Positions 12,801 through 24,533 of a stretch of 64,000 nt of DNA are shown here, in pieces (positions within the stretch are counted from its first letter, which is position 1; every line of letters starts with the position of its first letter). The DNA is from Mesodorylaimus sp. YZB2_4 (lineage: Eukaryota; Nematoda; Enoplea; Dorylaimida; Dorylaimidae), in NCBI GenBank assembly GCA_030248295.1, contig JASANH010000183.1:186001-250000 (forward strand). Direction: 5' to 3'. The notes beneath the pieces were generated by a model. That model made no database searches and was not told where the DNA came from. It saw only the letters and a program-made list of their open reading frames with translations. The position numbers and the translations under genes were made by a program.

Positions 12801-13252
12801 ATTCCCCAGCCACCTTTGGCTGCCTGAACATCACACAGTTGTACTTGCGAACAGTATTCCTCGGCCGGGCGCCATGCACACTCTGCTGTGCGGAGGCGCT
12901 CGAACACGTCAGACAGTAGCCCTAAAACATGACAAACTATCGGCCAAGTTCTCGCTTCTAATGCCTTTAATGGCCATTACCCGTTCCTAGTGTATCTTAT
13001 TTTTCCATGTCAAGATCTCCATGGTAACAGAATCTTCTCTAAGCAAATAGAAAGAGCTGTGGATAGACGTGTCTTGCTCACAGCTTCTCATAGCAGCGTC
13101 GCTGTTTTACTTAGTATCTACTCGTATTTTTGACAGTGTTTCTTAACAGCAGACAAAAGAAGAAATAAACTTTCGCGGTTCTTTAAATAGAGCTAATATT
13201 TTGGGACTTATTCGTTTGCGCGATTCACCTTCTGTGCATGTTCTTAGATATC
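9870..13252. other. Intergenic stretch with one SINE
   Basis: No gene is recognised. A Ser/Thr/Pro-rich frame at 10328-10546 on - ends at a possible GTGAGT donor, but no partner exon was found. The 12.5 kb SINE is listed separately. Near 11.9-12.3 kb the sequence is rich in TATA, ACATA and CATACATAG words. The end of the stretch is the presumed promoter of the gene at 13253. Confidence 0.45.
12512..12681 (+). mobile_element. tRNA-derived SINE, family S1, + copy
   Basis: The element starts GTCGTGGCCTATCGGTTTAG, a box A-like sequence, and continues through GCTGGGTGCGCACT to box B-like GGTTCGACTCCCGC. It then has an unrelated body (AAATATGTGTTCCTTAGCCC, TTTGGATAAAG) and ends in a pentanucleotide tail, GACATGACATGACAT. 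The - strand copy at 56817-56985 matches it end to end. The 11-G tract lies just before box B. A working tRNA is ruled out because the anticodon arm and 3' acceptor stem do not pair. Confidence 0.8.
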
Positions 13253-15450
13253 ATGGAACTGAAATCGTTGCCGTCGACTCAACCGTCCAACACTCACTCT
13301 CTGAGTCCCAAAAGAATAACTCCAGCCTTGCATTGCGAACGGCGATCGTTCGATTATGCCCGCAGTCGATTCCCAGTCATAGCCTCTGAAGAAGGCTACG
13401 TGATCCTGTTCACCAACGATACCAACACCATTTTGGCTTTGGATGTGGCCACTGACGATTGGTGCGCTCTCGAAAGCGCAGGGTTCGAGCGACTGGCTGA
13501 CGATGCCCCGTTGGACGCGGTGTGCATTTATGCCAAACTGTACGTGATTGGGCAATCATCGCCGGATGAGAAGGGGAAAACCAAGTGCAAGAGAGGCATT
13601 GGCAGTGCAGGCAGAGGAGGTGGCAGCGGGGGTGGATGCGAAATTAAGGTGCAGTGCTTCGATTTCGCAAGCAGGAAATGGAGTCGAGTTGGTGTCTTCA
13701 ATGCGCCGACAAATGCCGAGATGATAACTAGTGGGGTGGTGAAGAAGTACGGTAAGTGGGAGTCATATTGCATCGATCGTAGAGGTCCATTGGCCTGTTA
13801 GCTGGTCAAAACGACAAAGATCTCCCAAGTGCGGTTCATATTTCAGTAGAATTTAATATTGTTATGCACTTTTTTTGGGCTTTGTAGGCGCCATTTGATA
13901 CCCGCAGGATTTCGATTAATTTTGGTGCTAGCATATCCTACCTATCAGCCAATGACCGTATAAAACGAGTTTGCATAATATCCAGATTAAGTGATTGCTC
14001 CGTATTACAAGATACGTACCGTACAGTGCAAGAATTTGACTAAGGGGTCCCGATTGTGAGCCACCTGTTCATGCGCCATTGTCTCCGTACCTGGGTCACT
14101 TGTGCTGCAGAGCAGAGCAACGTTTTGTAGAGCAAAATACTGTGTGTCACTCAACTGGATTATCGATATGTTTGCAGTCTGTCTATGATGATGTTACAGT
14201 ACAGCGTATAATCAGCCTGGACAATGCTAAGGCAATACGGGTGGTATTCTGCTTCCAGAAGCGTTATTTAAGTTTTCTGGTGATAATCTTGAGCGACGTC
14301 GTGCCAGAGTGTTTCGTTGATCCGAGCGAGACATCTCGAATGCTTTCTCACTTTGATTGTCTCAGGAGGGATCACTTTGTCATGAGAAATGGCTGGGCAC
14401 CTGTTTCAGGGTCGTAATCAGGCCTTTGATCCTTTTTACGATAAGTTGTTACGATAAGTACACAAGATTCTTTCCGTTTTAGAAACCTCAAAACTCGTCA
14501 TCTACGTTCTTTGCGCCAACGGGCAACTTATCGAGGCCACGATCAATGCGCTGCTGGCTCTACTCACATCCGTTCGTCGCTCCAACACCCTCAATGCCCC
14601 ACCACTCCTCAATGCCCAGGGTGCCTCAATCGAGGAATGCTCTACCCTGAAGCCTAACGAATGGAAGTGGTTGGAGAGACGCGCGTTCGTGGACACCCAG
14701 TCCAAACGCCTTCTATGGTTTGGCATATCCAATTGCCCGTACGATACCGTCCATTGTTTGGACCTTGCGGCTCCTCGCAGTGGCGTGGCACGTCAGTGGA
14801 CATCAACTCGAGTGCCACGAAACGATCGTGGGGACTTGTCCGAATTGGGTCATTGCCACACCAGTCGTGTGACCTACTCTTCTCAATCGCAGCGGTTTCT
14901 CCTTTTCCTCAGCGATGTACCACAGGAGTCATTGGTTGCCAGTGCCTTGGCGCCCGTGCCCGAAGAGGATGGACCAAATTTAGATACTTGGTCGCTAATG
15001 TCCAAAACGTACGTTTGGTCAGTGGAGTTTTCAGGCTTGGAGAAAGGTTGGTCCAGAATTGGTGAACTACCCAACATGGACATAACATGCGCGAGCAGCG
15101 GAGAGTTGAACGAGGTCTACTGTCTGAACAAGACGGCCTTGGATAAACATAATCAGCAGAATTTGGTTAGGCTATTCTTAGGTGGGCCTTCTCTGAAAGT
15201 CTTGACTTTGTTGGCTCTGCATAATGCAATGGATCCGAAAACCAAGAGAATTCAAAGAAAGCAGGTGGTTGAGCAGTTAGGTGAGAAACTCGCCAGTCCT
15301 TTGGTGGATGCCTTGTGGTACAGGACCAAATTGGATCGAGGGGTGTTAAGATATTTGTCGAAGGGGATGGGATTTTACGGCGAATATGCCAAGGATGATG
15401 ATATAGTGCCCTTTTGGAGACAGATTGGCGCCCGACTGTTGAAGCGATAG
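13253..15450 (+). CDS. Unrecognised two-exon protein
   Basis: Exon 1 runs to 13751 (TACG, then GTAAGT) and exon 2 is 14483-15450. The join is in phase and gives about 488 aa. I chose the ATG at 13253 because an acceptor-like TTCTTAG ends 5 bp before it; an ATG at 13238 is also in frame. Visible features are paired aromatic segments such as DVATDDWCALESAGF, CFDFASRKWSRVG and GLEKGWSRIGELPN. These look like beta-propeller blades of a kelch-type repeat. There is also a Gly-rich loop (GRGGGSGGG) and a basic C-terminal helical tail ending LLKR. No signal peptide or membrane segment is present. A kelch-like or propeller scaffold is possible, but I cannot assign a family. Both exons use ordinary codons with no frame breaks. 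A duplicated segment starts 54 bp past the stop. Confidence 0.6.
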
Positions 15451-15503
15451 CTCTTTGGCATTATAATCAGTCCTGAATAGGATAGTTGTTTGTATCGCCA
15501 TGA

Positions 15504-15725
15504 GGATGGTGATCTCAAGACATTTTAGACGTACTTTTAGTATGTTTTGCTAACTTCCATTATACTCCTGATCAGACTGGACTGTAATCTCCTACTGGCG
15601 TGGCCTGACCTTCTTCTTTGCCACGCTAATCTTTCACTCATAAGTTAATCATAACTGACGTGGCATAAATCCACTGTTGAGACTTTGGATGATAGAGAAC
15701 CATAAAAATTTTGTGTCAGCCTGGT
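15504..15725 (+). repeat. Diverged duplication downstream of the two-exon gene, copy 1
   Basis: This segment aligns with 16361-16615. Shared blocks include GGATGGTGA, AAGACATTTTAGA, ACTTTTAG, the motif TGG(C/A)ATAAATCCACT / TGGCGCAAATCCACT, and CTTTGGATGATAGA. It starts 54 bp after the stop codon at 15450, so it probably covers the 3' UTR. It is non-coding. Confidence 0.55.
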
Positions 15726-16360
15726 TCAAAATTGGATTCTGCATGCTTGCGGTACCAATGTGCTTACTGGCACTGTATGTGTTTTGCCATGGTTATAGTT
15801 CAAGACCATGGTGACTCTGCTTACTTTCACTTCATACTCTGCATCTACAGTATGTACTTTTTGGGGTTGGCGACTAATTACTGATGTCTTAGGATTAGAA
15901 ATATCAGCAGCAGGTACGCTTGTTTTGTGCTGCTATTGTATTTTTATCTGTTTGGAAATCTCACTAATTTTTCATATTTTCATGCTCTTTTTAATTTACT
16001 GATGCTTGTGCATTTTATATTCTTTAGTATAATTGTGACATGTGCCTTGTGGTATTGTTCTTCTGTGCTGATATTTCCTTTTCCGTGTGTCTTGAAGTTT
16101 CTACTGCAGTATGTGTCCTCGATTTTCTACTTCGGTGGTCCTCATAAAGTGATAATACAGCAACGTATCTGCTTGGCCATTACTATTCCGCTGTGAAGCC
16201 TAACGTTAGCATGAACAAACAAGTGTGGACAAGGGTCTGGCTGCTGGAGGGATACAGAAAAATGAAAGTTCTCCAGGTTCCAGCAATTTTTTCCAATTCT
16301 AATTTTTCGCTTTGTTTCAAGCGCCAAGCGTCGTTTGAGGAATAACGAAGTGCTCAAACT

Positions 16361-16615
16361 GGATGGTGAACTGAAGACATTTTAGATGCACTTTTAGCAT
16401 GCTAAAGCATGTATGCTTCATGCTTTTAGCGCGTATAGAGTAAAACATGCTTTGCATTTTGATCCTGACCAGAATGGCAGGTAATCTTCTTGCGTGGTCT
16501 GACATTCCGTCGTGCTACCCCAATCTTGCAATGTTCAGCAATCATAAGACATGGCGCAAATCCACTTTTATGGCTTTGGATGATAGAACCCTGAAAATTG
16601 TGTTAGCTCTCATTT
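16361..16615 (+). repeat. Diverged duplication, copy 2
   Basis: Second copy of the 15504-15725 segment, same orientation. It carries an extra insertion, GCATGCTAAAGCATG, near 16395. No accompanying copy of the coding exons was seen between the two, so either only the 3' flank was duplicated or the coding part has decayed past recognition. Confidence 0.5.
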
Positions 16616-17122
16616 GTTCGAGGAGCTGAGATATTTTCTTAAAGAAACACTAGCGGTTCGGTTTTCTAGCCGGAAGGACTTTTTTCGGTGTGCAGCCCGT
16701 TAAAATGAGGATTCTGCGTTCTGCATTAAGGGACGACGTCTCTGTCTCTGTTATTGCTCTGACAAGGTCTTAGGGAATTCCGCAATTTTTTGTAAGATCC
16801 AGGGGTAGGTTAAAAAATACACAACGAGGCCTAAAATCTAATAGACGATCAAAGCTCAGCGATTCGCCCCCCTTATGCACTGAACGTAAACAAAACAATA
16901 CTGTGAAAACTTAGTCAGCACTGTTTACTAAAACCATGCGAATGGCAACAAAGCGTCTGGACAAACTGTTTCTGATGGAGTACTATGAACACAGTAAAAG
17001 ATTTATGGTTGACCCTTGGGGATATATATGTATGTACAGTATGTATACCAACTCTTGATCCATATCCTGCAGTGAAGATCCATAAATCGATGTAGGTCGG
17101 GTCAAAGTATAAGTGTGATGCC

Positions 17123-17153
17123 GTTCGATTCTACATATACTGTAGAATCGAAC
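17123..17153. other. Perfect 13-bp inverted repeat, 5-nt loop
   Basis: Arm 17123-17135 (GTTCGATTCTACA) is perfectly complementary to 17141-17153 (TGTAGAATCGAAC) around a TATAC loop. It lies in an AT-rich intergenic stretch with several TACAGTA words. No T-run follows, so it does not look like a terminator. It may be a small foldback. Confidence 0.6.
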
Positions 17154-18330
17154 GATTTGGGATGCCATATTATAGCCTGGACATCCCAGTGCAGCATTTG
17201 CTATTGAAAGTTCTGTGCTGTTTCAAGATGCGAGACAAGAAGAGTTACTGTACTGATAAGCCCGGCTTGCCTGCTGCCCAAGCAAGAAACACCTCCTTGT
17301 TAGATCTTTATGAACTGCAGGGAGGAGTATAGGAAATTGGCAGAAGGCGCAAGCCTTTATTTGTATCCCCCTTCCTGCATATTGGCCAGGGGATACAAGT
17401 GAGGGCGAGGATATATGGTTTTAGAGTAAAATCTCAGTGCCTAAATTATAAGATCGCACCCATTTTTTAAAAAAATTTTCCCCGTACTTGTACTTGTGTC
17501 GTTAGTGACAAAAGTGCCTGTTACTGGGCTGCATATCAGTATGGAGACTGAATAGTGCTGCAGGTAATTTTGTACAGAAGCATATTCCTTGGGCCTCTTC
17601 GAAATCCTCTAATCGTAAGCCCCTCACTAACACCCCCTGGCTGGGCCTCTGTAATGAGTAAGATTTTACGGTACCTTCCTTTTCCTTTCTTATCCCCCGC
17701 ACCAAATGCGTCAATCACAAAATTTTAGCTCGCTTGTTCGCCCTCCTCTTTCCTTCATATTTAAAAAAATGCGTGTTTACGCAAGTGTTGCTGATGATGT
17801 CGTTAGCAAATAATGCATAATAGCCGATGGCCTAGCCATTGGTTGGCCCATGTCTCGTGTCCGTATTCATAAGAACAAATACAGGAGCTGACGTATTGGC
17901 TGTGTATGCACGAGCGAGGTCCCTTGACACACCTCAATTACATCATTGCTGTCACGTTCGAGACGGTGGCCATCGTACAGTTGAGGGCCATACAGCAAAT
18001 CTGGTATACTCCAGTAGTGTCTTCAGCGTGATCACGACATTGAACCCCGACCTTGTGTTGGTGCAGATGGCGTATTTATGATATCGAGTCTCTTTGGTGA
18101 CGTTGGAGAGGCTAGTGTCTGTTTTCGTACCACGCTCGCATCCGACATCAGGCCTGTATTAAGCTTGATTTTGTGAGCTGGAAAGAATCTCATCCATTTG
18201 GCAATCGAGTGTGCAGTCGTCGGAGGGTACATAGCTGCGAATAATTACCCTGAGCCGTCAGTATCGAGTTAGCAGTGCTGTGCTGCTCTCCTCTCCGTTG
18301 GTGGCTCCTTATATTCCAAGCGATCGAAGA

Positions 18331-21300
18331 ATGTTTGGGTCTACTGTATGGCTATTAGCCTTTAGCTTCCTCTGTGAAGCAGTGGCCACGGATTATGTGC
18401 AAGGTAACGGTAATGACTACTGTGGTTGTGGATTGACCTCTCATAGGGTGGCTTGTAGGAGCTATTAACTGATAGCTCATCTGAGATCTCAACCTTGCCA
18501 TGAGACATCATGGCAAGGTAGGCAGCCTGGACTGTATGCCACGTTGAATGGAGTCGATAACTGTATTTTAGTGGTCATCCTGGTAACTCGACTAGTGCTA
18601 ATGATGCCTCGTGAGAGCATCCAGGTCTTTCAACGTCGCACGTTAGAGAGTACAAATAACTTAATTTTAGAAATGTCGAAACTCAGTGACCAGCCAGTGG
18701 TAAAAAGGCAATTTGGAGGAGCTGGAATGGGAGGCGGAGCATTTGGTGGCATGAATGGGTTCGGTGGTAGCGGTGGATTCGGTGGCATGAATGGCATGGG
18801 GGGCATGGGAGGAGCCAACATGGGCGGCATGAGTGGCGGAATGGGTGGAATGGGTGCCGGTGGCATGGGCGGCATGGCCGGCGGTGCTATGGGCAATATG
18901 GGCGGCGGTGGAATGGGCAACATGGCGGGCATGGGCGGAATGGGCAACGGAATGGCAAACGGCATGGGAGGAGGAATAGGTACTGGAGGCAATGGCGGTT
19001 TCGGCAACGGCATGATGGGAATGGGCGGCCAGGGCCAAAGTATTGGTGGATTCGGAGGCATGAACGGTGGTGGTGGCAATGGAATGATGGGAATGGGCGG
19101 TGGCATGGTTGGGGGAATGGGAGCCAATGCAGGCGCCGGAGCTGGAGACATGATGATGAACGGTGGCCAAGGTGGATTCGGTGGGGCTGGCAACGGCATG
19201 ATTGGTGCACAAGGTCAAGGATTTGGCGGCGGCAACATGATGATGGGCGGTCAAGGAGGCATGGCGGGCGGCATGGGCGGAGCAGGACTGGGTGCGGGTA
19301 TGGGCGGCGGTCAAGGGTTCAATGGCGGTGGAGCTGGTTTTGATAATTCAATGGGTATGCAACACTTTCTTGGGAGTAGTCCCCTACGGTACAATTCAGG
19401 ATTTGGTATTGTCGGCGGACTCGGTTTAGGAATGGGCCAAGCAGCAATGGGCGGTGCAGCAATGGGTGGAGCGGGAATGGGCAGTGCGGGAATGGGTGGT
19501 AGCATGGGCGCTGGTATGGGCGGTGCAATGGGAGGTGGTATGGGCGGTGGAATAATGGGTGGTGCGGGCATGGGTGGCGCCAACATGGGTGGAGCAGCCA
19601 TGGGCGGAATGATGGGCAACGGGGCTGGCAACGGCATGATGCAAGGCGGTCTTGGACAAGGTGGATTCGGACTAGGCAATACTGGTGTGGGCATGATGGG
19701 CATGAACGGAGGTGCCGCAGGAATGGGCATGAATGGCATGGGTGGTATGAATGGAATGGGCGGCATGAACGGCATGAACGGCATGAACGGCATGAACGGC
19801 ATGAATGGCATGAATGGTATGAACGGTATGGGCGGCGTGAATGGCATGGGAGCAGGCGGACTAGGAGCCATGGGAAATGGTGGCATGGGCATGAACGGAT
19901 TCGGAGGTGGAATGAATTCTGGAATGGGCGGTGGAATGGGTCGCGGCCAGGTGAGCCCCGTTCACTAGTTTTCTGTAATGATTGTCCACCTCATCAATCC
20001 ACACAGATCACCTGTTATCCAAATATGTGCGCTAGCAAGTTAAAGGCAAGAAAGCGAAAACTACATGAACTTCTGGATGAGCTTGAGATTCATAATTTGT
20101 TTCTGGTAGCATCAGAACATTTGGCCAAAAATTTCGCTTTAGCCCATATAGCTCGAAAATATCAATTGATCTTCCTCCTAGTTTTTTCCTTTCTTGTAGT
20201 TCCTAGCTCGTCACAGGCGTTGGTCCAAGGCTGATGACAAAAACGGGGATGACCAAGACACGCCACGAATAAACGGCAAGCTTGCTTTCGCTTCCATGAT
20301 CCAAGCGTTGAAGCAAGGCGTTCACGAGAGTGACGATATCGACAGCCAAGAGGCCACGTCGTGCGGTGGATGCATGCCACTTGATCTAAGAAAAGTTACC
20401 GGATCCTGGACTCAGGTATGACAGTAAGTTTCAGTCGGCCATGCCACTCAAATTGTGGCCTGTCGGAAGCGATCATTGAAGCTGCATCTAATCGGATAAC
20501 AGTGACAGAAACTAGTACAATTTCAGATTTATGGCAACGCCAGATCACTTCGTCTTTTTTATACCGCCTTGAGCACGTCAGCCAGCTCTTTGGAACCATC
20601 GCGAAAATCGATTATACAAGCCGTTTATAACGACAGCAGCGTTCAGCCAGCATGTGTGGGCTTTTTCTGTAAGTTTATTTAAAATACAAAAGTGTTTTTA
20701 TTGAGACGGTAAATTAGACGCCAATGCGCACATATTCTTTCCTCTCTTGACGAATGACATATTTGTGCGAGTTAAACCTTTTAGTCGGACGCCCATTTCC
20801 AAGACGTTTCTCAGACACAGTCGTTGGTGAAGCTCCATTAGCGTTACACTTTCGTGATGATCGTCAGAACCGACCTGATTATCAAGTAGGCGTACTGTAA
20901 CATCGATATAATCAATTTTTAAATATGTTATTGTCAAAGCTTTTTTAAAAGCTATAAAAATTCATTCTTCAAAATTAATTTTACTTTGTTTTTGCAGTTA
21001 AGCGGCATTGTTCAGCAATCGCTAGTACCTAACCAACCGGAAGTCAATTTTAAAGTTACTGGATTTGATATGCCAAGTGAGTCATCTGTTTTACGCGCCT
21101 CTCATGATTGCAGCGAAAGGGTTAGTTACAAACACTTCCAGGTTTTCAGCGGCTTTGACAGATCACTGCGCTTTTGTGCTGCATAATCTACTTGCTGTGG
21201 TTGGGTCTTCCCAATCAGGAACAGTGTTTAGCTAATATACTAAATGGATATGGAGGCACTAAAAGACTCGGAATGCAGTATGGATGCCACAGCACTTACT

Positions 21301-21795
21301 CCAATGTGAACCCTCCCAATCCACAGAAATCCATAGGATCACTGTTAATCCAGAATGGATCATGTGGATTTTCATGCATCCTGGCTAATCCACGACTATA
21401 CACTCGGATCTTTTTTAGATAGCTTGGAGCGGGGAAGGTGGCTGCTGCTTGTGTGTGCACGTTTATTACACGAGTCAGTTATAATTCTATCCCTTTTTGC
21501 AGTGTGTTTGATCAAAGGTGGTCCAGTGCCCAGCGGCGATTACGATTACATGATCTTGATGGAGACCCGTGGCCAATTCAGATGCCGAGCATTGCATGTG
21601 TTAGCGCGGAACACCGATTACTTCTTCCAAAATTACAGCTCCGACGTCCTTCAGTTCCTACAGGATAAAGTTCGCGCTGATGAAGTGGACTCAGTCAAGG
21701 TCATGCCTCATCCTGAGCAATGCGAACTGCAAAGCACACAGTCTTCGAGCTCTTCTTTTCAACAACAACGTCAAGATAATGATGGGAATCGGTAA
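18331..21795 (+). CDS. Secreted Gly/Met-rich lipocalin-related protein
   Basis: Seven exons close in phase: 18331-18403, 18671-19950, 20200-20415, 20527-20668, 20785-20885, 20998-21076 and 21503-21795. They give 727 aa. Residues 1-20 form a signal peptide (MFGSTVWLLAFSFLCEAVAT). A dibasic KR at 36-37 precedes a huge Gly/Met/Asn-rich region (about 38-451) of GMGG, GGMNG and GFGG units, including seven consecutive MNG triplets near 19765-19830. Residues 452-727 are lipocalin-like: paired Cys (CGGC at 506-509), the G-x-W signature at 519-521 (VTGSWTQIYGN), a later Cys (PACVGFF) and a C-terminal block with CRALHVLARNTDYFF. Nematode lipocalin-related proteins act in the apical extracellular matrix and carry lipids. 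By analogy this is a secreted matrix or cuticle protein; that is inference. Repeat expansion and an unusual fusion are the odd points. The start exon is chosen for its signal peptide and its phase. Confidence 0.78.
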
Positions 21796-22930
21796 ACATG
21801 GGGCGGGCTAAGTCATTTCATAGTTTTATATGCCTAAGTCAGTCTTTTTTAACTGAATTAGTTGGTTATTATTTTATGTTGCTTTTTGTTTCTCCGAAAG
21901 ACTAGCGACTGCGGCCATGTACAGTAAAGCTACGAGTCGTTGTCTCGGCTATAACTGTTATTATTCGTCGCAATTTTTTAAGCTAGTCTAATAAAACTCT
22001 TGATGTCTTATAAAACCTTGCTCATACAAGGAGGCTCTTTCACAATGCGCTGATCTATTGAACCATAAGAACATTCTAGGTCGAGGTGACAGTGTTCTCC
22101 GTCTCGGACCCATTTCCATATGATGCCAACTCGTAATCGGGTAGGTCAGTGAAGACAAGCGGCATGCCTAATAAAGCTTCAAAACTTCTGGATCTTCAAT
22201 AAACTACTTTTGCGTTGTTTATATGTGAAATTATTACATCCGGCGTGTATGATCCGGGGACAGCCTGTGCTTTTTCAGTTCACGAGATCCTACAAGGGCT
22301 TGCCTCGATGTGATCCAAGCACGACAAAAGCAGTTGTAAGCCAAAAACGTACTGAATCCTCCTACTTTATGCACTAAAATGGCCTTGGTGAGCACCCCTT
22401 TTTCAGCCTCACAAATATAAATCAGCACATGCAGGTAAGGTTCCATTATCTGCATGGTAAAATAGTCAAAGCTCTCCTCCAAGAGAATCCAGTTTCTTAG
22501 ACGTGCAGGTTCTTGCAGGAGCCCCAGTAACTGGCTATACAGTAAAGATGCGCGTGTGCACCGAAGATTTGCGAGTGACATAGTTTTTTTAGAAATTTTA
22601 TCGGTACCTGCATTTGTATACCGATCATCATCATGAGATAAAGGGGGGGTGAAGGATGGGGGCTAGAGGTGGTCTGAAAGCGAATAAAATTTTTCTATGT
22701 AGTTGTATTCCGCATATACTGTATATTTTGTTAGTGGCCTAGCGGTAGGCGTCTCCATCTCACTCTGGGTAAGCAGTTAGTCAAAATCATTTGTGCCCAT
22801 GTGTCCCTTCTCCCGCAAGCGCCCACACCTTCGCTGGGTGATGCGGTAAATCAGGAGTACGCGTGTATGTGACCTACAGTCTTTTACTGACCTACAGTTA
22901 CAGCAGGCTATCCGAGTCAAATGGCTAATT
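21796..22930. other. Intergenic stretch
   Basis: No confident gene. A 115-codon frame at 22234-22581 on - (starts MSLANLRCTRAS) has no recognisable domain or splice partner. A degenerate SINE copy is listed at 22733-22855. Two AATAAA words shortly after 21795, near 21990 and 22197, could serve the upstream gene. Confidence 0.4.
22733..22855 (+). mobile_element. Degenerate tRNA-derived SINE, family S2
   Basis: It begins with box A-like GTGGCCTAGCGGTAGGCG followed by CACTCTGGGTAAG. The internal B box is eroded and the element ends TGATGCGGTAAA. The same ending closes the copy at 58535-58645, which starts CCGTGGCCGAGTGGGTG. Heads resemble S1 but the tails differ, so this is a second family or subfamily. 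Confidence 0.5.
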
Positions 22931-23210
22931 GTCTGTTCGGCTTCTAATTTCAGGAAACATGATCCAGGAATCAACTTTTTCTTGATCCTGTCCTTCGTCC
23001 TTCGAAGCGATGACGGGTATTATATTGGTGGCCCTGTTAGTAAAACAGCCCGAAACCGACAGCCAATCCAGCAGCATCACCTCCGTTGCAGCAAACATTA
23101 TTATGTTCTTGCACCTGCACTCCATCTCAACAGCTACCACCTATTTAAATTCCTCCTGCTCAAGCGCCTCAATAGTCTGCTGTAGCACTAGTACTGTAGT
23201 TTACGAATGA
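22930..23210 (+). pseudogene. Fragment of the IGGPLAK peptidase-family N-terminus
   Basis: After a TTCTAATTTCAG acceptor the frame reads a hydrophobic stretch ending LILSFVLRSDDG, then YYIGGPVSKTARNR. This corresponds to exon 2 of the + strand peptidases (YSGIGGPLAKSARKP and YSNVGGPLAKSARKP). Downstream, AACATTATTATGTTCTTGCACC matches on the opposite strand the Pro-rich part of the locus at 26977-27433. No first exon and no Cys-module or peptidase exons follow before the frame stops near 23210. A broken duplicate is the likeliest reading. Confidence 0.5.
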
Positions 23211-23694
23211 GTGTCAAATAATTCGAAGCAAAATGTTTGAGAGTGCACTGTGCGGTAGGTGATTGAGTTTAGTTCGCGGAGAAAGGAAGGACAACCAATC
23301 TACTGGAAGATTTACTTGAACAATGTGTGATTTAGGCGGGAAAGAGCGGGAAGCTACATTGTTTAGAATGATGGGTGTGTAAACACTTTGCTACATAAAT
23401 GAATAATCGCAAGAAATATGCGACATACTCTGACACAGGTCAGATAAGAGAAACATCAATGTGGTAAATCAATATTGCAATATGTGATTGACTAGACCTG
23501 GTGTTGCACTTAAGAGAAGTTTATATCAACAATAACCAGCTGTTCAAAATGGACGCAATGTGTTTACCCAACATGTGGCGGCACGGCAAAAATGGTCAAT
23601 GCTGATACTATGCGAGATAAAATAGTATTTTACGATCTATATCCTGACATTATGCCTGAGTTAGAAGACGGATTTGGACTTGACTGTGGAGAAG

Positions 23695-24200
23695 CTAGTG
23701 GGGCTGAAACTGGCTGTGGTGGTGGTGCAGGCGATGGAGGGGAATGCAGGCACAGGGGACATTGCAGGAAGCTGCGGTATGGTATCGACGAAGCAACACA
23801 ACTGGACTTGGCTGAAGATGCTGAGGTGGTGCAGGTACATGATCATGTGTGATACATGTGTGGTGTAGAGCAGTTTGCACCAGTGGTGGTGGAGCCTGTT
23901 GGAAAAACACCATGCTGGACGATATCTGACACTTCAAGGGCCACCTGCGATGAGAGGGGACACTAGCGCGATGAGCTCTCATTTTCAACAAGATATCGTC
24001 GGTATTCTCGAAATCATCACTTTCATTCGCGTTGTTTGAAGATACGCACGATGTAGAGCAGATAGACTGCTGAACCATTCAGGCCTCGCCGTTGCAGGGT
24101 TGCAATAAACCAGGATCCATTATCAAGTCATTATGAGGATCAGGATTCTCATACAGTATGTACTGCATTTCTGAAAGAGATGCTGTCAGCGGCACGCCAT
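23695..24200 (-). pseudogene. Decayed copy of the acidic/IGGPLA secreted gene
   Basis: The frame contains NESDDFENTDDILLKMRAHR, aligning with FEDTDETMSKMRVERD of the intact gene at 26977-27433. The DYSIGGPLA segment that should follow is scrambled. At 24075-24160 the expected signal-peptide exon is recognisable at base level (TGATCCTCATAATGACTTGA) but carries an in-frame stop. The Pro-rich tail (QAPPPLVQT, HDHVPAPPQHLQPSP) remains open. It is most likely a pseudogene of the 27 kb locus, from which it is separated by the 7TM gene. Confidence 0.55.
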
Positions 24201-24533
24201 CACTTATTGTTGAGCATACTGTACATACGAATTGGCACGATTCAGATAGCGCAATTGAGATATGCCAAAACTGAAACTAGAAGTCCGCTCATGAGTCTAG
24301 AGCTTGTGCAGTCTCATGAAAAAATACTCAGCCCAATCTGCTAGGATCAAGGATGCGCTTGAACAAGTGCACTTTTTCACAGGAGGAACAGAAAAAGCAA
24401 CTGCAAAAATTCACACATGATCCATGAAAACCCACAAATTCAGAAACAAATCATACATGAAAATACATTATGTAGCAGGTTTGACAGTCACAGCTTTACC
24501 ACACACGCAGTTCATATTTCTGATTAGCCACAA

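Larger units (their letters stand above)
15451..18330. other. Intergenic stretch with a diverged direct duplication
   Basis: No gene was found. It holds the two copies of the duplicated 3' flank (listed), an AT-rich stretch near 15.8-16.2 kb with short hydrophobic frames that have no splice support, and the perfect hairpin at 17123-17153. The last few hundred bases are the likely promoter of the Gly/Met-rich gene. Confidence 0.45.

Noticed and set aside
13253-15450. Firm assignment as a kelch protein
   Set aside because: Trp/Gly spacing hints at propeller blades, but no blade shows the full double-Gly kelch signature.
15808-16196. Hydrophobic frames that might be a membrane protein
   Set aside because: They are short overlapping frames in T-rich DNA with repeated stops. 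Hydrophobicity follows from base composition.
18630-19892. Pro/Met-rich and His/Ala-rich frames on the - strand
   Set aside because: They are shadows of the GGC/ATG repeats in the sense Gly/Met-rich exon.
22234-22581. 115-codon frame on the - strand
   Set aside because: No recognisable motif, signal peptide or splice partner. Kept only as a note in the gap entry.
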